Made by a program: the position numbers and the translations under genes. DNA of 64,000 bases from Methylobacterium ajmalii. Its GTDB lineage: Bacteria > Pseudomonadota > Alphaproteobacteria > Rhizobiales > Beijerinckiaceae. Below the pieces are notes generated by a model. It was not told the origin of the DNA, ran no database searches, and was given only the letters and a program-made list of their open reading frames with translations. The DNA lies in NCBI RefSeq assembly GCF_016613415.1, contig NZ_JACWCT010000125.1, positions 1 through 64,000 on the forward strand, in the 5' to 3' direction. Within the stretch, counting starts at the first letter, position 1. Each line of letters opens with the position of its first letter. Shown here piece by piece: positions 24,973-33,872 of this stretch.

Positions 24973-25164
24973 TCAGAACTTGAACGCCGCCCGGGCCGCT
25001 TCCTGCGACGCCTGCTTGCGGCGGCGATCGTCCTCGAGCCGGGCGATCTCCCGGCGCAGGGCCTCGATGCGCTCGTCGAGTTCGGAGACCGACAGGGCCG
25101 AGAGGTCCTGGCCGATCTCGTGCACGCTCCGCGGACGTACTCCGCGCTCGGCCTCGTCGAACAT
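24973..25164 (-). CDS. DUF1192 family protein
   Basis: A 63-residue acidic then basic helical protein. LSALSVSELDERIEALRREI followed by ARLEDDRRRKQASQ is the conserved heptad-like core of DUF1192. It should form a short coiled coil. The function is unknown. In alphaproteobacteria it is often found beside the DUF1465/rcdA gene, as here, which hints at a shared cell-cycle or proteolysis role (inference). Confidence 0.85.
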   Translation of the reverse strand: MFDEAERGVRPRSVHEIGQDLSALSVSELDERIEALRREIARLEDDRRRKQASQEAARAAFKF

Positions 25165-25233
25165 CGGCGTCTCCCTTCGAAAAACTATGCTCCGGCGGTC
25201 GCCGCCGGATGCCCGGGCGGATCCTTAACGCGA

Positions 25234-25262
25234 TTGACTCGCAGGGGCCATTCCGCCATACA
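25234..25262 (+). promoter_or_regulatory. Promoter of rpmH-rnpA
   Basis: TTGACT (25234-25239) and CATACA (25257-25262) are 17 bases apart and fit a housekeeping sigma factor promoter. It lies about 120 bases before the rpmH start codon. Confidence 0.55.
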
Positions 25263-25380
25263 CCGGCCCGACGTGACCGCGCCCCATTCGGGCGCGGTTC
25301 GCTTTCGTCGAGACATTCTGGACCACGAGGGCCTCGGCAGCGCCACGAGCGCGGCCGGCCCCGGCCTTCGGAGACATGCC

Positions 25381-25515
25381 GTGAAGAGAACCTATCAACC
25401 GTCCAAGCTCGTGCGCAAGCGCCGCCACGGCTTCCGTGCCCGCATGGCCACCGTCGGCGGCCGCAAGGTCATCGCCGCCCGCCGCGCCCGCGGCCGCAAG
25501 CGCCTGTCGGCGTAA
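25381..25515 (+). CDS. rpmH: 50S ribosomal protein L34
   Basis: A 44-residue, very basic protein with the full L34 sequence pattern (MKRTYQPSKLVRKRRHGFRA, then RARGRKRLSA). The start codon is GTG at 25381. It begins the rpmH-rnpA-yidC-yihA cluster, which lies near the replication origin in many bacteria; no dnaA is in the window. rnpA follows 12 bases after the stop. Confidence 0.98.
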   Translation: MKRTYQPSKLVRKRRHGFRARMATVGGRKVIAARRARGRKRLSA

Positions 25516-25527
25516 GGGCAGCCCGCG

Positions 25528-26040
25528 GTGCCCGAGCGCGCCGCGATGACTGGCGGCGAACCGCCGGTCGGCCGGATCACCCGGCGCCCGGACTATCTGG
25601 CGGCGGCCAAGGGCCGCCGTTTCCATACCGAGCGCCTGACGGCGCAGGGCCGCCTGCGGGACGATGGACCGCCGGGCGGCCTGCGCGTGGGCTTCACCGT
25701 GACGAAGCGCGAGGGCCACGCCACCGAGCGCAACCGCATCCGCCGCCGCCTCAAGGTCGCGGCGCAGATCGCGGCGACGCAGGCCGGCCCGGCGCAGCGG
25801 GACAAGCCCGTCGACGTCGTGCTGATCGGCCGGCGCGATGCTCTCTCGGCGTCCTTCGCGCAGCTGGTCGACGACGTCCGCCAAGCCCTCGGCGTGGTGA
25901 CGAAACCGAAGGTGCCGCGGGATCCCTCGAAGGATCACGGTCGTCCCGCGCGGAGCGGGGGGCGGGGTCGCGGCGGGGCGCGGAGCCCGGGCGGGGCCGG
26001 CGCCGCGCCGCAGGGCGCGCCCCCGAAACGGAATTCATGA
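25528..26040 (+). CDS. rnpA: Ribonuclease P protein component
   Basis: A 170-residue basic protein that helps the RNase P RNA bind precursor tRNA. The core (about residues 18-130) contains RRPDYLAAAKGRRFHTE and the RNR motif ERNRIRRRLK. The last 35 or so residues are an Arg/Gly/Pro/Ala-rich tail not needed in shorter relatives and likely to be disordered. The start is GTG at 25528; the ATG at 25546 is possible. No yidD lies between rnpA and yidC, where it is often found. Confidence 0.93.
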   Translation: MPERAAMTGGEPPVGRITRRPDYLAAAKGRRFHTERLTAQGRLRDDGPPGGLRVGFTVTKREGHATERNRIRRRLKVAAQIAATQAGPAQRDKPVDVVLIGRRDALSASFAQLVDDVRQALGVVTKPKVPRDPSKDHGRPARSGGRGRGGARSPGGAGAAPQGAPPKRNS

Positions 26041-26157
26041 GGCGGTGCCGGCAAGCCGGTATCGCCTCGTCGTGTTGGTCGTGAGGGCCGGATGCGCGCG
26101 GGCCGCCTTTGGCCCGTCGGTCGGCCCCGCTCTTTTGGCGGCAGGCGTCGCGGGTCC

Positions 26158-27990
26158 ATGGGTAACGACAAGACGAACATGATCATCGCCGTGGTGCTGT
26201 CGCTGGCAGTGCTTCTCGGCTGGAACTACTTCGTCAGCGCACCGCAGGTGGAGCGCCAGCGGCAGGAGCAGGCCGCCAAGCAGGCGCAAGCCGCGAAGGA
26301 CGGCCCGGCGGCGAGCCCGCGCGAGGGCGGCCCCGCCAGCCCGCTGCCCGGCACCCTGCCGGGGGCGCCCAACGGCAGCCCGGCCCTGGCGGCGAGCCGC
26401 GCCGAGGCGCTGGCCCGCTCGCCGCGGGTGCGCATCGACACCCCGGCGCTCGCCGGCTCGGTGGCGCTCAAGGGCGGCCGCATCGACGACGTGCTGCTGA
26501 AGAACTACCACGAGACCGTCGACAACTCGTCGCCGCGCATCGAGCTGCTGTCGCCGACCGGCTCGGCCAACCCGTACTACGCCGAGTTCGGCTGGGTCGG
26601 CCAGAATGCCGGCCAGCTGCCCGGCGGCGACACGCTGTGGACCGCCGAGGGCGACGCCCTCACCCCCGAGAAGCCCCTGGTCCTGACCTGGGACAACGGC
26701 GCCGGCCTCACCTTCCGCCGCACCATCTCGGTCGACGACAAGTTCATGTTCACGATCGCCGACACGGTCGAGAACAAGGGCGCCAACGCCGTCAGCCTGC
26801 TGCCCTACGGCCTCGTCTCGCGCTGGGGCAAGCCGCACACGCAGGGCTACTACGTGCTCCACGAGGGCATGATCGGCGTGCTCGGCGACAAGGGCCTGCA
26901 GGAATACACCTACGACAAGCTCGGCAAGGAGAACCCCCTCGGCACGCCCGGCACCCGCGGCCTGTCCTGGACCGGCGTGACCGGCGGCTTCCTCGGCATC
27001 ACCGACAAGTACTGGGCCGCCACCGCGATCCCGGACCAGAAGACCCCCTATACCGGCTCCTTCACGGAGCGCGACGAGGGCGCCACCAAGGTCTACCAGG
27101 CGAGCAGCCTCGGCGAGGCCAAGCAGCTCGCCCCCGGCGCCACCGTCTCGTCGGAGCAGCGCCTGTTCGCCGGCGCCAAGGAAGTCGGGGCGATCGACGG
27201 CTACGAGAAGTCGCTTAGCATCAAGCGCTTCGACCTGCTCATCGACTGGGGCTGGTTCTATTTCATCACCAAGCCGATGTTCAAGGCGCTGGACTTCTTC
27301 TACCGGCTCTTCGGCAACTTCGGCGTCTCGATCCTGATCGTCACCCTGCTGCTCAAGCTGCTGTTCCTGCCGATCGCCAACCGCTCCTACGTCTCGATGG
27401 CCAAGATGAAGGCCGTCCAGCCGGAGATGACCGCGATCCGCGAGCGCTACGCCGACGACAAGGTGAAGCAGCAGCAGGCGATGATGGAGCTGTACAAGAA
27501 GGAGAAGATCAACCCGGTCGCCGGCTGCTGGCCGGTCCTGGTGCAGATCCCGGTCTTCTTCTCGCTCTACAAGGTGCTGTTCGTCACCATCGAGATGCGG
27601 CACGCGCCGTTCTTCGGCTGGATCCGCGACCTCGCGGCGCCGGACCCGACCTCGCTGTTCAACCTGTTCGGCCTCCTGCCCTACACCCCGCCGGACTTCC
27701 TCCACCTCGGCATCTGGCCGCTCATCATGGGCGTGACGATGTTCGTGCAGATGAAGATGAACCCCGCGCCGCCGGACCCGGTCCAGGCCCAGGTCTTCAC
27801 CTTCATGCCGATCATCTTCACCTTCATGCTCGGCTCGTTCCCGGCCGGCCTGGTGATATACTGGGCGTGGAACAACACCCTGTCGGTGATCCAGCAATAC
27901 GTGATCATGCGGCGCAACGGGGTGAAGGTGGAGCTGTGGGACAACCTGCGCTCGACGTTCTCCCGCGCACCCAAGGCCGCGAAGAGCTGA
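26158..27990 (+). CDS. yidC: Membrane protein insertase YidC
   Basis: A 610-residue inner-membrane insertase that works alone or with SecYEG. After one N-terminal helix (about residues 9-27) and a Gln/Ala/Pro-rich linker comes the large periplasmic beta domain (about 80-360), then the conserved five-helix core from NFGVSILIVTLLLKLLFLPI, with NPVAGCWPVLVQIPVFFSLY and the final helix SFPAGLVIYWAWNN. The ATG at 26158 begins MGNDKTNMIIAVVLSLAVLL. Its stop overlaps the yihA start by one base (TGATG), so the two are translationally coupled. Confidence 0.97.
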   Translation: MGNDKTNMIIAVVLSLAVLLGWNYFVSAPQVERQRQEQAAKQAQAAKDGPAASPREGGPASPLPGTLPGAPNGSPALAASRAEALARSPRVRIDTPALAGSVALKGGRIDDVLLKNYHETVDNSSPRIELLSPTGSANPYYAEFGWVGQNAGQLPGGDTLWTAEGDALTPEKPLVLTWDNGAGLTFRRTISVDDKFMFTIADTVENKGANAVSLLPYGLVSRWGKPHTQGYYVLHEGMIGVLGDKGLQEYTYDKLGKENPLGTPGTRGLSWTGVTGGFLGITDKYWAATAIPDQKTPYTGSFTERDEGATKVYQASSLGEAKQLAPGATVSSEQRLFAGAKEVGAIDGYEKSLSIKRFDLLIDWGWFYFITKPMFKALDFFYRLFGNFGVSILIVTLLLKLLFLPIANRSYVSMAKMKAVQPEMTAIRERYADDKVKQQQAMMELYKKEKINPVAGCWPVLVQIPVFFSLYKVLFVTIEMRHAPFFGWIRDLAAPDPTSLFNLFGLLPYTPPDFLHLGIWPLIMGVTMFVQMKMNPAPPDPVQAQVFTFMPIIFTFMLGSFPAGLVIYWAWNNTLSVIQQYVIMRRNGVKVELWDNLRSTFSRAPKAAKS

Positions 27991-28661
27991 TGCAGCACGA
28001 GCCTCAAACCGAGGCCGAGAAGGCGGCCGCCCTGCGCGAAGCAGGGCGGCTGCTCTTTGCCGGCTCGGCCGACTTCTTCTACGCCGCCGACAAGCTCGCG
28101 ATCCTGCCGCCGATGCGGGGGCACGAGATCGCCTTCGCGGGCCGCTCCAACGTCGGCAAGTCGAGCCTGATCAACGCGCTCACCGGCCGCAACGCGCTGG
28201 CGCGCACCTCGCACACACCGGGGCGCACCCAGCAGCTCAACTTCTTCGACATCGGCGGCGGCAAGCTCGTCCTCGTCGACATGCCGGGCTACGGCTACGC
28301 GGCAGTCGAGAAGGCGAAGGTCGCGGCCTGGACCGAGTTGATCCACGACTACCTGCGCGGCCGGGCCAACCTCGCCCGGGTCTACGTGCTGATCGACTCG
28401 CGCCACGGCATCAAGCCGATCGACGCCGAGGTGCTGGACGGCCTCGACAAGGCCGCGGTCTCCTACCAGATCGTGCTGACGAAGTCGGACGCCCTCAAGA
28501 AGCACGAGATCGAGTCCAGGCTCGACGCGACGAGAACGGCGATCGCCCGGCGGCCGGCGGCCTACCCGGAGATCATCCTGACCTCGAGCCGCACCGACGA
28601 CGGCGTGACCGATCTGCGCGCCAGCATCGCCCGGCTGCTCTCAGAGCGCGGCGAGGCATGA
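27990..28661 (+). CDS. yihA: Ribosome biogenesis GTPase YihA/EngB
   Basis: A 223-residue GTPase required for large-subunit assembly. G1 is GRSNVGKSS (near 50), G2 follows in the HTPGRTQ loop, G3 is DMPGYG (near 97) and G4 is TKSD (near 164). The ATG overlaps the yidC stop, and its own stop overlaps the DUF423 start by 4 bases (ATGA). The gene order rnpA-yidC-yihA is widely conserved in alphaproteobacteria. Confidence 0.96.
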   Translation: MQHEPQTEAEKAAALREAGRLLFAGSADFFYAADKLAILPPMRGHEIAFAGRSNVGKSSLINALTGRNALARTSHTPGRTQQLNFFDIGGGKLVLVDMPGYGYAAVEKAKVAAWTELIHDYLRGRANLARVYVLIDSRHGIKPIDAEVLDGLDKAAVSYQIVLTKSDALKKHEIESRLDATRTAIARRPAAYPEIILTSSRTDDGVTDLRASIARLLSERGEA

Positions 28662-29059
28662 TGCCTGCCGCCGACCGGATGCTGATCGCGCTCGCCGGCC
28701 TCGCCGGCGCACTCGGCGTCGGCCTCTCGGCGGCCGCCGCCCACATCGCCGGGGCGACGAGCCTCGCCACGGCGGCGCAATTCCTTCTCTTTCACGCCCC
28801 CGCCCTCCTCGGGCTCGCCCTGCTCGCCGGCAGCGGGCGGGCGCATCCGGTCCCGGTGCGAATCGCCGGTTTCGCACTGGCGCTCGGCCTCGCGCTGTTC
28901 TCCGGCGACCTCTCGATGCGGGCGTTGCTGCAACAGCCGCTCTTTCCGATGGCGGCGCCGAGCGGCGGCATGATCCTGATACTCGGCTGGGTGCTGGTCG
29001 CGGTCGCGGCGTTCTGGCCCTTGCATTCCGGACCGCGAGAAGCTCCCGGGACGCGATGA
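28658..29059 (+). CDS. DUF423 membrane protein
   Basis: A 133-residue protein with four predicted helices. The spacing of GALGVGLSAAAAHI, FLLFHAPALLGLALL and FSGDLSMRALL is that of the DUF423 family (YgdD in E. coli). The role is unknown. It starts inside the last codons of yihA and is the last gene of that operon. Confidence 0.88.
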   Translation: MMPAADRMLIALAGLAGALGVGLSAAAAHIAGATSLATAAQFLLFHAPALLGLALLAGSGRAHPVPVRIAGFALALGLALFSGDLSMRALLQQPLFPMAAPSGGMILILGWVLVAVAAFWPLHSGPREAPGTR

Positions 29060-29145
29060 ACCGGGTCAAGGCGGCGCCCATTCCGTAACGGCAAGCGCGC
29101 TAAAAATCTGCTATCCTCTTTTCCGACCGAACAGAGGAGCCAGGA

Positions 29146-29802
29146 ATGAGCGCGTTCAAGCCGGTTTCGGAAGACGATTTCCACGCGATCATCGATGCGG
29201 CATCCGCAAGCGATGCGTTCCGTCGTCGCTTCGCCGAGTTCGAGCCGTCAACCGACGGCGACGATTTTCAGGTCCATCACGGCGATCTCGACATCGACGG
29301 GGATTTCGTCGCGCCGGCGTATTGCACGCTGGTGGTGGGCAACCTGACCGTCTCTGGTTTCATCGACCTCGCCAACGACTATGACCGCGGCTTCGACGAG
29401 GGCGGATTGTTCATCGTCCTCGGCAAGGTAGAATGCCGGGTCTGGGCCGGCGAGGGCGGCAAGTGCGCCTTCGTGGATGGCGACCTCCTCGCGCGCGACC
29501 TTCTGCTGAATGCCTACGAGGATTCTTTGCTCGTCGTCAGCGGGACGCTCGTCACCCACTTCTTCTACGGCGTCGATATCCATGCCGAGGTCGGAGTGGG
29601 CGCCGTGATGGAGTACGGCTGCGGCTACGCCATGCTCGAGCATCCCGACGAGGACCCGGTCCAGATCGAGCCGCGCCACGACGAGGACGCCTCGATGGCC
29701 CTGCTCGACGTCGACGACGTCGACGACGTGTCGGCGGACGACCTGATGGACCGCATCCGTGCCGGGGAAACCGTGATCCGGCGAGCGCCCGGCCGGGAGT
29801 GA
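29146..29802 (+). CDS. Unassigned acidic protein, predicted beta-helix
   Basis: A 218-residue acidic soluble protein. The middle (residues 45-160) is a run of short repeated strands with small and aromatic residues (CTLVVGNLTVSGFIDL, LFIVLGKVECRVWAGE, LLVVSGTLVTHFFYGV), suggesting a right-handed beta-helix or bactofilin-like stack. The last 50 residues are Asp/Glu-rich (DVDDVDDVSADD). No family is recognised with confidence; similar proteins are sometimes found as immunity or accessory proteins. The start has GAGGAG 9 bases upstream. Codon use is less G+C-biased than in the neighbouring genes, which hints at later acquisition. Confidence 0.75.
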   Translation: MSAFKPVSEDDFHAIIDAASASDAFRRRFAEFEPSTDGDDFQVHHGDLDIDGDFVAPAYCTLVVGNLTVSGFIDLANDYDRGFDEGGLFIVLGKVECRVWAGEGGKCAFVDGDLLARDLLLNAYEDSLLVVSGTLVTHFFYGVDIHAEVGVGAVMEYGCGYAMLEHPDEDPVQIEPRHDEDASMALLDVDDVDDVSADDLMDRIRAGETVIRRAPGRE

Positions 29803-29955
29803 CGCGAGGCCGCGCGTCCGCTTCCCGCGGGCGCGAGGACCGCGGGGGCGGCCACACGGCTTTTTCCCGCGAACGGCCAAGCTTCTCTCGCCTCCGCCCT
29901 CTGGACAGAACCCGCCTGCGGGCCACATCTGCGACAACCACGCGGAGACCCAGGC

Positions 29956-32778
29956 ATGAACCCGCTCAAGAAACTGCACGCCGAACAGGACCAGGCCGTC
30001 TGGCTCGATTTCGTGGCCCGGGGCTTCGTTCAGGAGGGCGGGCTCAAGCGCCTGGTGGACGAGGACGGCCTGCGCGGCGTCACCTCCAACCCGGCGATCT
30101 TCGAGAAGGCGATCGGCCACTCGGACGAGTACGACGACGCCATCAAGGCGGCGGGCGACCAGCGGGTGATCGACCTCTACGAGGGGCTCGCCATCGCCGA
30201 CATCCAGGCCGCCGCCGACGTGCTGCGCCCGGTCTTCGACGCCAGCGGCGGGCAGGACGGCTTCGTCAGCCTGGAAGTGTCGCCCTACCTGGCGCTGAAC
30301 ACCGCCGAGACGCTGGCGGAGGCGCGCCGCCTCCACGCGGCGGTGGCCCGCGACAACCTGATGGTGAAGGTGCCGGCGACGCCCGAGGGCATCCCGGCGA
30401 TCCGCGACCTCACGGCGGACGGCATCAACATCAACGTCACGCTGCTCTTCTCCCAGGACGCCTACGAGCAGGTCGCCAACGCCTATATCGAGGGCCTGGA
30501 GAAATTCGCGGCCGCGGGCGGCGACGTTAGCCGGGTCGCCAGCGTGGCGAGCTTCTTCATCAGCCGCATCGACGCGGCGGTGGACAAGCGGCTGGACGAG
30601 AAGGTCAAGGCGGGCGGCGACGGGGCGGCGCTCGAAGGCCTCAAGGGCAAGGTCGCGATCGCCAACGCCAAGCTCGCCTACCGGCGCTACAAGCGCCTCT
30701 TCGCCGGCGACCGCTGGGAGAAGCTCGCCGCCAAGGGCGCCCATCCGCAGCGCCTGCTGTGGGCCTCCACCGGCGTCAAGAGCAAGGCCTATTCCGACGT
30801 GCTCTACGTCGAGGAGCTGATCGGGCCCAACACCGTCAACACGATCCCGCCGGCGACGATGGACGCGTTCCGCGACCACGGCACGGTGCGGGCGAGCCTG
30901 GAAGAGGGGGTCGACGAGGCCGAGCGGGTGCTCGCCGATCTCGCGAAGACCGGCATCGACCTCGACGCGGTGGCGCGCCAGCTCGTCGAGGAGGGCGTGC
31001 AGCTCTTCGTCGACGCCGCCGACAAGCTCCTCGGCGCGGTCGCCGGCAAGCGCCAGAAATTCCTCGGCACCGGGCTCGACCGGCAGGCCCTGGCGCTCGG
31101 CAGCCTCGACGAGCCGGTGAAGAAGGCGATCGAGACCTGGCGCAAGGACGGCCTGGTGCGCCGGCTGTGGCAGCGCGACGCGAGCGTGTGGAGCGGCGCC
31201 GACGAGGCGCAGTGGCTCGGCTGGCTCTCCATCGTCGAGGACGAGCTGGCGAAGGCCGGCGACTACGCCGCCTTCGCCGCGGAGGTGAAGCAGGAGGGCT
31301 TCACCGACGCGGTGGTGCTCGGCATGGGCGGCTCCAGCCTCGGCCCGGAGGTGCTCGCCGAGACCTTCGGACAGCAGCCCGGCTTCCCGCGCCTGCGCAT
31401 CCTCGATTCGACCGATCCGGACGAGGTGCGGGCGGTCGAGGCCGCGGTGAACCTCGAGCGCACGCTGTTCATTGTCGCCTCGAAGTCGGGCTCGACCCTC
31501 GAGCCCAACGTGTTCCGCGATTACTTCCTCGGCCGGATGCGCGACGTGGTCGGCCACGACAAGGCCGGACGGCACTTCGTCGCCGTGACCGATCCGGGCT
31601 CGGCGATGGAGAAGGCCGCCAAGGACGACGGCTTCCGGCGCATCTTCTACGGCGTGAAGCAGATCGGCGGGCGCTACTCGGTGCTCTCGGCCTTCGGGCT
31701 GGTGCCGGCCGCCGCGATGGGCCTCGACGTGACGGCGTTCCTGGAGAGCGCCCGCGTCATGGTGCGCTCCTGCGGCCCCGACGTGCCGCCGGACCTGAAC
31801 CCGGGCGTGCAGCTCGGCCTGGTACTGGGCAAGGCCGCAACCGAGCAGGGCCGGGACAAGGTCACGCTGATCGCCTCACCCGGCATCGACACCTTCGGCG
31901 CCTGGGCCGAGCAGCTCATCGCCGAATCGACCGGCAAGGAGGGCAAGGGCCTCATCCCGATCGACAACGAGCCGCTCGCCGCACCCGCCGCCTACGGCAA
32001 CGACCGGGTCTTCGTGCAGCTGCGCCTGGAGGGCGCGACCGATGCCGGCCAGGACTCCGCCGTGACGGCGCTGGAGCAGGCCGGCCACCCGGTGGTGCGG
32101 ATCGACCTCGCCTCGAAGGCGCATCTGCCGCAGGAGTTCTTCCGCTTCGAGATCGCGACGGCGGTGGCAGGCGCGGTGCTCGGCATCAACCCGTTCGACC
32201 AGCCCGACGTCGAGGCGAGCAAGATCAAGACCCGCGAGCTCTTCTCGGCCGCCGAGAAGGACGGCGCGCTCCCGGCCGAGACGCCGGTGGCCGAGGACGA
32301 CACCTTCGCGCTCTACACCGACCCGGCGAATGCCGATGCCCTGCGCAAGGCCGGGGCCGGCACCGACCCGGTGAGCTGGATCAAGGCGCAGATCGGGCGC
32401 GTGGGAGCCGGCGACTACGTCGCGCTGCTCGCCTACGTCACCCGCAACCCCGAGCACCTGAAGCAGCTCCAGGAGGCCCGGATGGCCCTGCGCGAGGCCC
32501 GGCACGTCGCGACCTGCGCCGAGTTCGGGCCGCGCTTCCTGCACTCGACCGGCCAGGCCTACAAGGGCGGGCCCGACAGCGGCGTCTTCCTCCAGATCAC
32601 CTCGGAGGCGCCCGACCTCGCGATCCCCGGCCGCAGCCTTGGCTTCGCCACCGTGATCGCCGCCCAGGCGCGGGGCGATTTCGGCGTCCTGTCCGACCGC
32701 GGCCGCCGGGCCCTGCGCGTCCACATCAAGGGCGATGTCGCCACGGGGCTCGACCGGCTGAAGTCGGCGCTTAGTTAG
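29956..32778 (+). CDS. Bifunctional transaldolase/glucose-6-phosphate isomerase
   Basis: A 940-residue fusion. The N-terminal part (about 1-375) is transaldolase, with LRGVTSNPAIFEKAI and the Schiff-base lysine in MVKVPATPEG (near 137). The C-terminal part (about 400-940) is phosphoglucose isomerase, with GMGGSSLGPEVLAETF (near 456) and SKSGSTLEPN (near 509), the sugar-phosphate loop. It links the non-oxidative pentose phosphate pathway to fructose/glucose 6-phosphate interconversion in one cytoplasmic protein. The fusion is known in some alphaproteobacteria. It heads the pentose phosphate gene set, followed after 119 bases by gnd. Confidence 0.96.
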   Translation: MNPLKKLHAEQDQAVWLDFVARGFVQEGGLKRLVDEDGLRGVTSNPAIFEKAIGHSDEYDDAIKAAGDQRVIDLYEGLAIADIQAAADVLRPVFDASGGQDGFVSLEVSPYLALNTAETLAEARRLHAAVARDNLMVKVPATPEGIPAIRDLTADGININVTLLFSQDAYEQVANAYIEGLEKFAAAGGDVSRVASVASFFISRIDAAVDKRLDEKVKAGGDGAALEGLKGKVAIANAKLAYRRYKRLFAGDRWEKLAAKGAHPQRLLWASTGVKSKAYSDVLYVEELIGPNTVNTIPPATMDAFRDHGTVRASLEEGVDEAERVLADLAKTGIDLDAVARQLVEEGVQLFVDAADKLLGAVAGKRQKFLGTGLDRQALALGSLDEPVKKAIETWRKDGLVRRLWQRDASVWSGADEAQWLGWLSIVEDELAKAGDYAAFAAEVKQEGFTDAVVLGMGGSSLGPEVLAETFGQQPGFPRLRILDSTDPDEVRAVEAAVNLERTLFIVASKSGSTLEPNVFRDYFLGRMRDVVGHDKAGRHFVAVTDPGSAMEKAAKDDGFRRIFYGVKQIGGRYSVLSAFGLVPAAAMGLDVTAFLESARVMVRSCGPDVPPDLNPGVQLGLVLGKAATEQGRDKVTLIASPGIDTFGAWAEQLIAESTGKEGKGLIPIDNEPLAAPAAYGNDRVFVQLRLEGATDAGQDSAVTALEQAGHPVVRIDLASKAHLPQEFFRFEIATAVAGAVLGINPFDQPDVEASKIKTRELFSAAEKDGALPAETPVAEDDTFALYTDPANADALRKAGAGTDPVSWIKAQIGRVGAGDYVALLAYVTRNPEHLKQLQEARMALREARHVATCAEFGPRFLHSTGQAYKGGPDSGVFLQITSEAPDLAIPGRSLGFATVIAAQARGDFGVLSDRGRRALRVHIKGDVATGLDRLKSALS

Positions 32779-32794
32779 CTCCTCCAACGCGGTC

Positions 32795-32818
32795 CCCCTC
32801 TCCCACACGGGAGAGGGG
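32795..32818. repeat. 10-bp perfect hairpin after tal-pgi
   Basis: CCCCTCTCCC/GGGAGAGGGG around the loop ACAC, 16 bases after the tal-pgi stop. It could slow or end transcription, though no T-tract follows. Short C/G-rich hairpins of this kind are dispersed in many Hyphomicrobiales. Confidence 0.6.
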
Positions 32819-32897
32819 AAATCGCGACAGACGACATGTGACGGGCCCCCGCGCCCACGGGCCGCCGGCCCCGGCCTCGCCGGCGAGGAGTGACACG

Positions 32898-33872
32898 ATG
32901 CAACTCGGCATGGTCGGTCTCGGTCGGATGGGCGGCAACATCGTCCGCCGCCTCCTGCGCAACGGGCACACGGCGGTGGTGTTCGACCAGGATCCCAAGG
33001 CCGTGGCGGCCCTGGTGCAGGAGGGCGCGGTCGGCGCCGACAGCCTGGAGGACTTCATCGCCAAGCTCGACGTGCCGCGCACCGCCTGGGTGATGCTGCC
33101 GGCGGGCGACCCGACCGAGGTCACGGTGATGAAGATCGCCGGCCTGATGCAGCCCGACGACGTGATCATCGACGGCGGAAACTCGTTCTACAAGGACGAC
33201 GTCCGCCGCGCCGCGGTGCTGAACGAGAAGGGCCTGCACTACGTCGACGTCGGCACGTCGGGCGGCGTCTGGGGGCTGGAGCGCGGCTACTGCATGATGA
33301 TCGGCGGCCACAAGGCGGCCGTCGACCGGCTCGACCCGATCTTCTCGACGCTCGCGCCCGGCCTCGGCGAGGTCTCGCGCACGCCCGGCCGCGACGGCCG
33401 CGACCCGCGCGCCGAACACGGCTACATCCATGCCGGCCCGAGCGGCGCCGGCCACTTCGTCAAGATGATCCACAACGGCATCGAGTACGGCCTGATGCAG
33501 GCCTATGCCGAGGGCTTCGACATCCTCAAGCACGCCAACTCGGCGGAGCTGCCGGAGGCGCAGCGCTTCGACCTCAACATCGGCGACATCGCGGAAGTGT
33601 GGCGGCGCGGCAGCGTGGTCTCGTCCTGGCTCCTCGACCTCACGGCGACGGCATTGGCCGGCGACGAGAACCTCGACGCCTTCTCGGGCCACGTCGCCGA
33701 TTCGGGCGAGGGCCGCTGGACGCTGAACGCCGCCATCGAGGAGGCGGTCCCGGCTCACGTTCTCTCGGCCGCGCTCTACGCCCGCTTCCGCTCGCGCCAG
33801 GAAGCGACCTACGCCGACAAGCTGCTCTCGGCGATGCGCAAGGGCTTCGGCGGCCACCAGGAGCCGAAATGA
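32898..33872 (+). CDS. gnd: 6-phosphogluconate dehydrogenase, decarboxylating (short form)
   Basis: A 324-residue enzyme that turns 6-phosphogluconate into ribulose 5-phosphate, CO2 and NAD(P)H. The nucleotide site is GLGRMGGN (7-14), the substrate loop GTSGGVWGLERGYCMMIGG, and the catalytic lysine lies in GAGHFVKMIHNGIEYG (near 186). It is the short YqeC/GndA form (about 300-330 residues), not the 470-residue form. The ATG at 32898 has CGAGGAG upstream and fits the Rossmann start. Its stop overlaps the zwf start (ATGA). Confidence 0.94.
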   Translation: MQLGMVGLGRMGGNIVRRLLRNGHTAVVFDQDPKAVAALVQEGAVGADSLEDFIAKLDVPRTAWVMLPAGDPTEVTVMKIAGLMQPDDVIIDGGNSFYKDDVRRAAVLNEKGLHYVDVGTSGGVWGLERGYCMMIGGHKAAVDRLDPIFSTLAPGLGEVSRTPGRDGRDPRAEHGYIHAGPSGAGHFVKMIHNGIEYGLMQAYAEGFDILKHANSAELPEAQRFDLNIGDIAEVWRRGSVVSSWLLDLTATALAGDENLDAFSGHVADSGEGRWTLNAAIEEAVPAHVLSAALYARFRSRQEATYADKLLSAMRKGFGGHQEPK

